From: Planctomycetota bacterium
Lineage (GTDB): Bacteria; Planctomycetota; MHYJ01; JACQXL01; JAVHLO01
Direction of reading: 5' to 3'
NCBI GenBank assembly: GCA_031082105.1
Contig: JAVHLO010000199.1
Coordinates: forward strand, 1 to 6,488
DNA: 6,488 nucleotides
Positions within the stretch are counted from its first letter, which is position 1. Each line of letters begins with the position of its first letter. Below, piece after piece: positions 5,664 to 6,488 of this stretch. The translations under genes were made by a program, and so were the position numbers. The notes beneath the pieces were generated by a model, which saw nothing but the letters and a program-made list of their open reading frames with translations, ran no database searches and was not told the DNA's origin.

Positions 5664-6209
5664 ATGAAACAACTCGAAGGATTCTCAAGAGAACAACTGA
5701 TCGAGATCTTGACGGACGCCTCGAAGAACTGGCTCGCGCACGACGGCGTCTGGTTCCAGGCCGTGGAGCGCGCCCACGGACTGGAGGAGGCCATCCGGCT
5801 CGACACGGAAGCCTGGGAGCGGTTCACCGTGATCGAGGCACAGCGGATAATGAAGCGAGTTGGGATCGCGCCGGGCGGCGGCATCCCTGCCCTGATCCGC
5901 GCACTCGGGTTCAGGCTCTACGCGTTCATCAACGATCAGGCCGTCGTGGATGTCACCGACCGGAGTTGCGTCTTCATGATGAAGACCTGTCGCGTGCAAG
6001 AGGCGAGGAAGCGGCAGGGGCTGCCCGACTTCCCCTGCAAGCCTGTCGGCCTTGTAGAGTACGCCGGCTTCGCGAAGACGATCGACCCGCGCATAAGGAC
6101 GGAATGCGTTGCGTGTCCGCCGGATGCGCATCCGCCCGAGTACCACTGCGCGTGGAGATTCACGCTTGACGACGGTGTCGATGCGCGCAAGAAGCTCCGT
6201 GACCGTTGA
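5664..6209 (+). CDS. DUF6125-type protein with conserved cysteines
   Basis: A 181-residue, probably cytoplasmic protein with no signal peptide or membrane span. It opens with an alpha-helical half (FSREQLIEILTDASKNWLAHDG, then FQAVERAHGLEEAIRLD), typical of the DUF6125 / L-2-amino-thiazoline-4-carboxylate hydrolase-like group as I recall it. The second half has six cysteines: Cys102, Cys109, Cys125 (DFPCKP), Cys148/Cys151 (ECVACPPDAHP) and Cys162 (YHCAW). The CxxC plus HC end could bind a metal or Fe-S centre. The function of the family is not established and I do not assign one. The start is chosen at ATG 5664, with GGAG (5653-5656) seven bases upstream; an in-frame ATG at 5601 gives an extension with no family-like sequence. 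It is transcribed divergently from the metal genes, from the promoter at 5469-5497. No clear terminator follows. Confidence 0.75.
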   Translation: MKQLEGFSREQLIEILTDASKNWLAHDGVWFQAVERAHGLEEAIRLDTEAWERFTVIEAQRIMKRVGIAPGGGIPALIRALGFRLYAFINDQAVVDVTDRSCVFMMKTCRVQEARKRQGLPDFPCKPVGLVEYAGFAKTIDPRIRTECVACPPDAHPPEYHCAWRFTLDDGVDARKKLRDR

Positions 6210-6305
6210 AGGACACTCGCAGGAATGCGGGCGCTCTACGCAGGCATAGGATCTACGGCTGCCGACCTTCTATTGACATTTGCCTTGCCAAAGAAACCCT
6301 CTCTC

Positions 6306-6423
6306 GTCATTCCCGCGCAAGCGGGAATCCAGAAAACAGCACGACAGCAATAGGGCAAGACTAGATTCCGACAGTCTTGGTCATGTCGGCGATCCGCTGG
6401 GTTCCCGCTTGCGCGGGAATGAC
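6306..6423. repeat. REP-pair / MITE-like element with dRS3-type arms
   Basis: Two 27-base arms (6306-6332 and 6397-6423) are inverted copies differing at one base. Each arm is itself a hairpin: TTCCCGC-GCAA-GCGGGAA on the left and its complement on the right. Both contain the ATTCCC-N8-GGGAAT-type core, degenerate by one base in the right copy, known as dRS3 in Neisseria and widespread as REP-like repeats elsewhere. The 64-base centre has its own stem, CCGACA (6368-6373) with TGTCGG (6384-6389). Frames read through it give the familiar 'FPRKRESR' and 'RLRGND' peptide artefacts. It is non-coding and probably mobilised in trans; it may also act as a bidirectional terminator or mRNA-end stabiliser after the DUF6125-type gene. 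The 96 bases between that gene and the element, and the 65 bases after it, show nothing else. Confidence 0.88.
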
Positions 6424-6488
6424 ATTTTCATGGTTCTTCGTAAAAAGGCCGGGCTAGTGCCGCTTCAAGTTTGATTTCGGAGGTACAA

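Noticed and set aside
5337..5672. Extension of the Cys/His protein to an upstream ATG (257 codons)
   Set aside because: It would cover both promoters and the divergent leader; the added residues are Arg-rich and lack a plausible domain.
6280..6474. 64-codon plus-strand frame over the REP pair
   Set aside because: The FPRKRESR/RLRGND peptides are well-known translations of REP-like repeats, not a real protein.

Overview
The window reads as a GC-rich chromosomal segment of a Gram-negative bacterium. The outer-membrane porin, the periplasmic solute-binding protein with a type I signal peptide, and the Shine-Dalgarno sites all fit this. The host cannot be fixed from sequence alone. AT-rich 'AATCCGAAATC'-type repeats inside a GTAGTAAG-ended inverted repeat, together with a DUF6125-type gene, suggest an uncultured planctomycete-like, hydrogenedentes-like or deltaproteobacterial lineage (inference, low confidence).

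Minus-strand block, 28-3979: a metal-uptake cluster read right to left. It encodes a histidine-rich outer-membrane porin (2678-3979), a ZnuA-type periplasmic zinc-binding protein (1729-2670), a ZnuC-type ATPase (899-1561) and a ZnuB-type permease (28-897). Together these form a complete route for zinc, or a related divalent metal, from outside the cell to the cytoplasm. Porin and znuA are 7 bases apart, and znuC and znuB are 1 base apart. A 107-base inverted-repeat element (1600-1706) sits in the only sizeable gap, between znuA and znuC.

Middle, 3980-5336, also minus strand: a NifX/NifB-C-terminal-like small protein with His/Cys clusters (4121-4501), then about 400 bases without a convincing gene but with a nested stem-loop (4848-4898), then a 145-residue Cys/His-rich single-membrane-span protein resembling DUF2946 (4899-5336). 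The last gene has a near-consensus sigma70 promoter whose -10 lies inside a 21-base dyad, and its start codon falls almost at the predicted transcript start.

Right part, plus strand: a second near-consensus promoter (5469-5497) opens a leader of about 160 bases. The leader holds two tiny overlapping reading frames, the second with a Cys/His motif, and an 11-bp bulged hairpin. It runs into a DUF6125-type gene (5664-6209). A 118-base REP-pair/MITE-like element with near-perfect 27-base inverted arms (6306-6423) closes the window.

The overall theme is metal handling. Four neighbouring minus-strand products (porin, ZnuA, NifX-like, DUF2946-like) are rich in His and/or Cys. The most interesting unexplained features are the operator-overlapped, near-leaderless promoter of the Cys/His protein, the Cys/His leader ORF, and the repeat placed inside the transporter operon.
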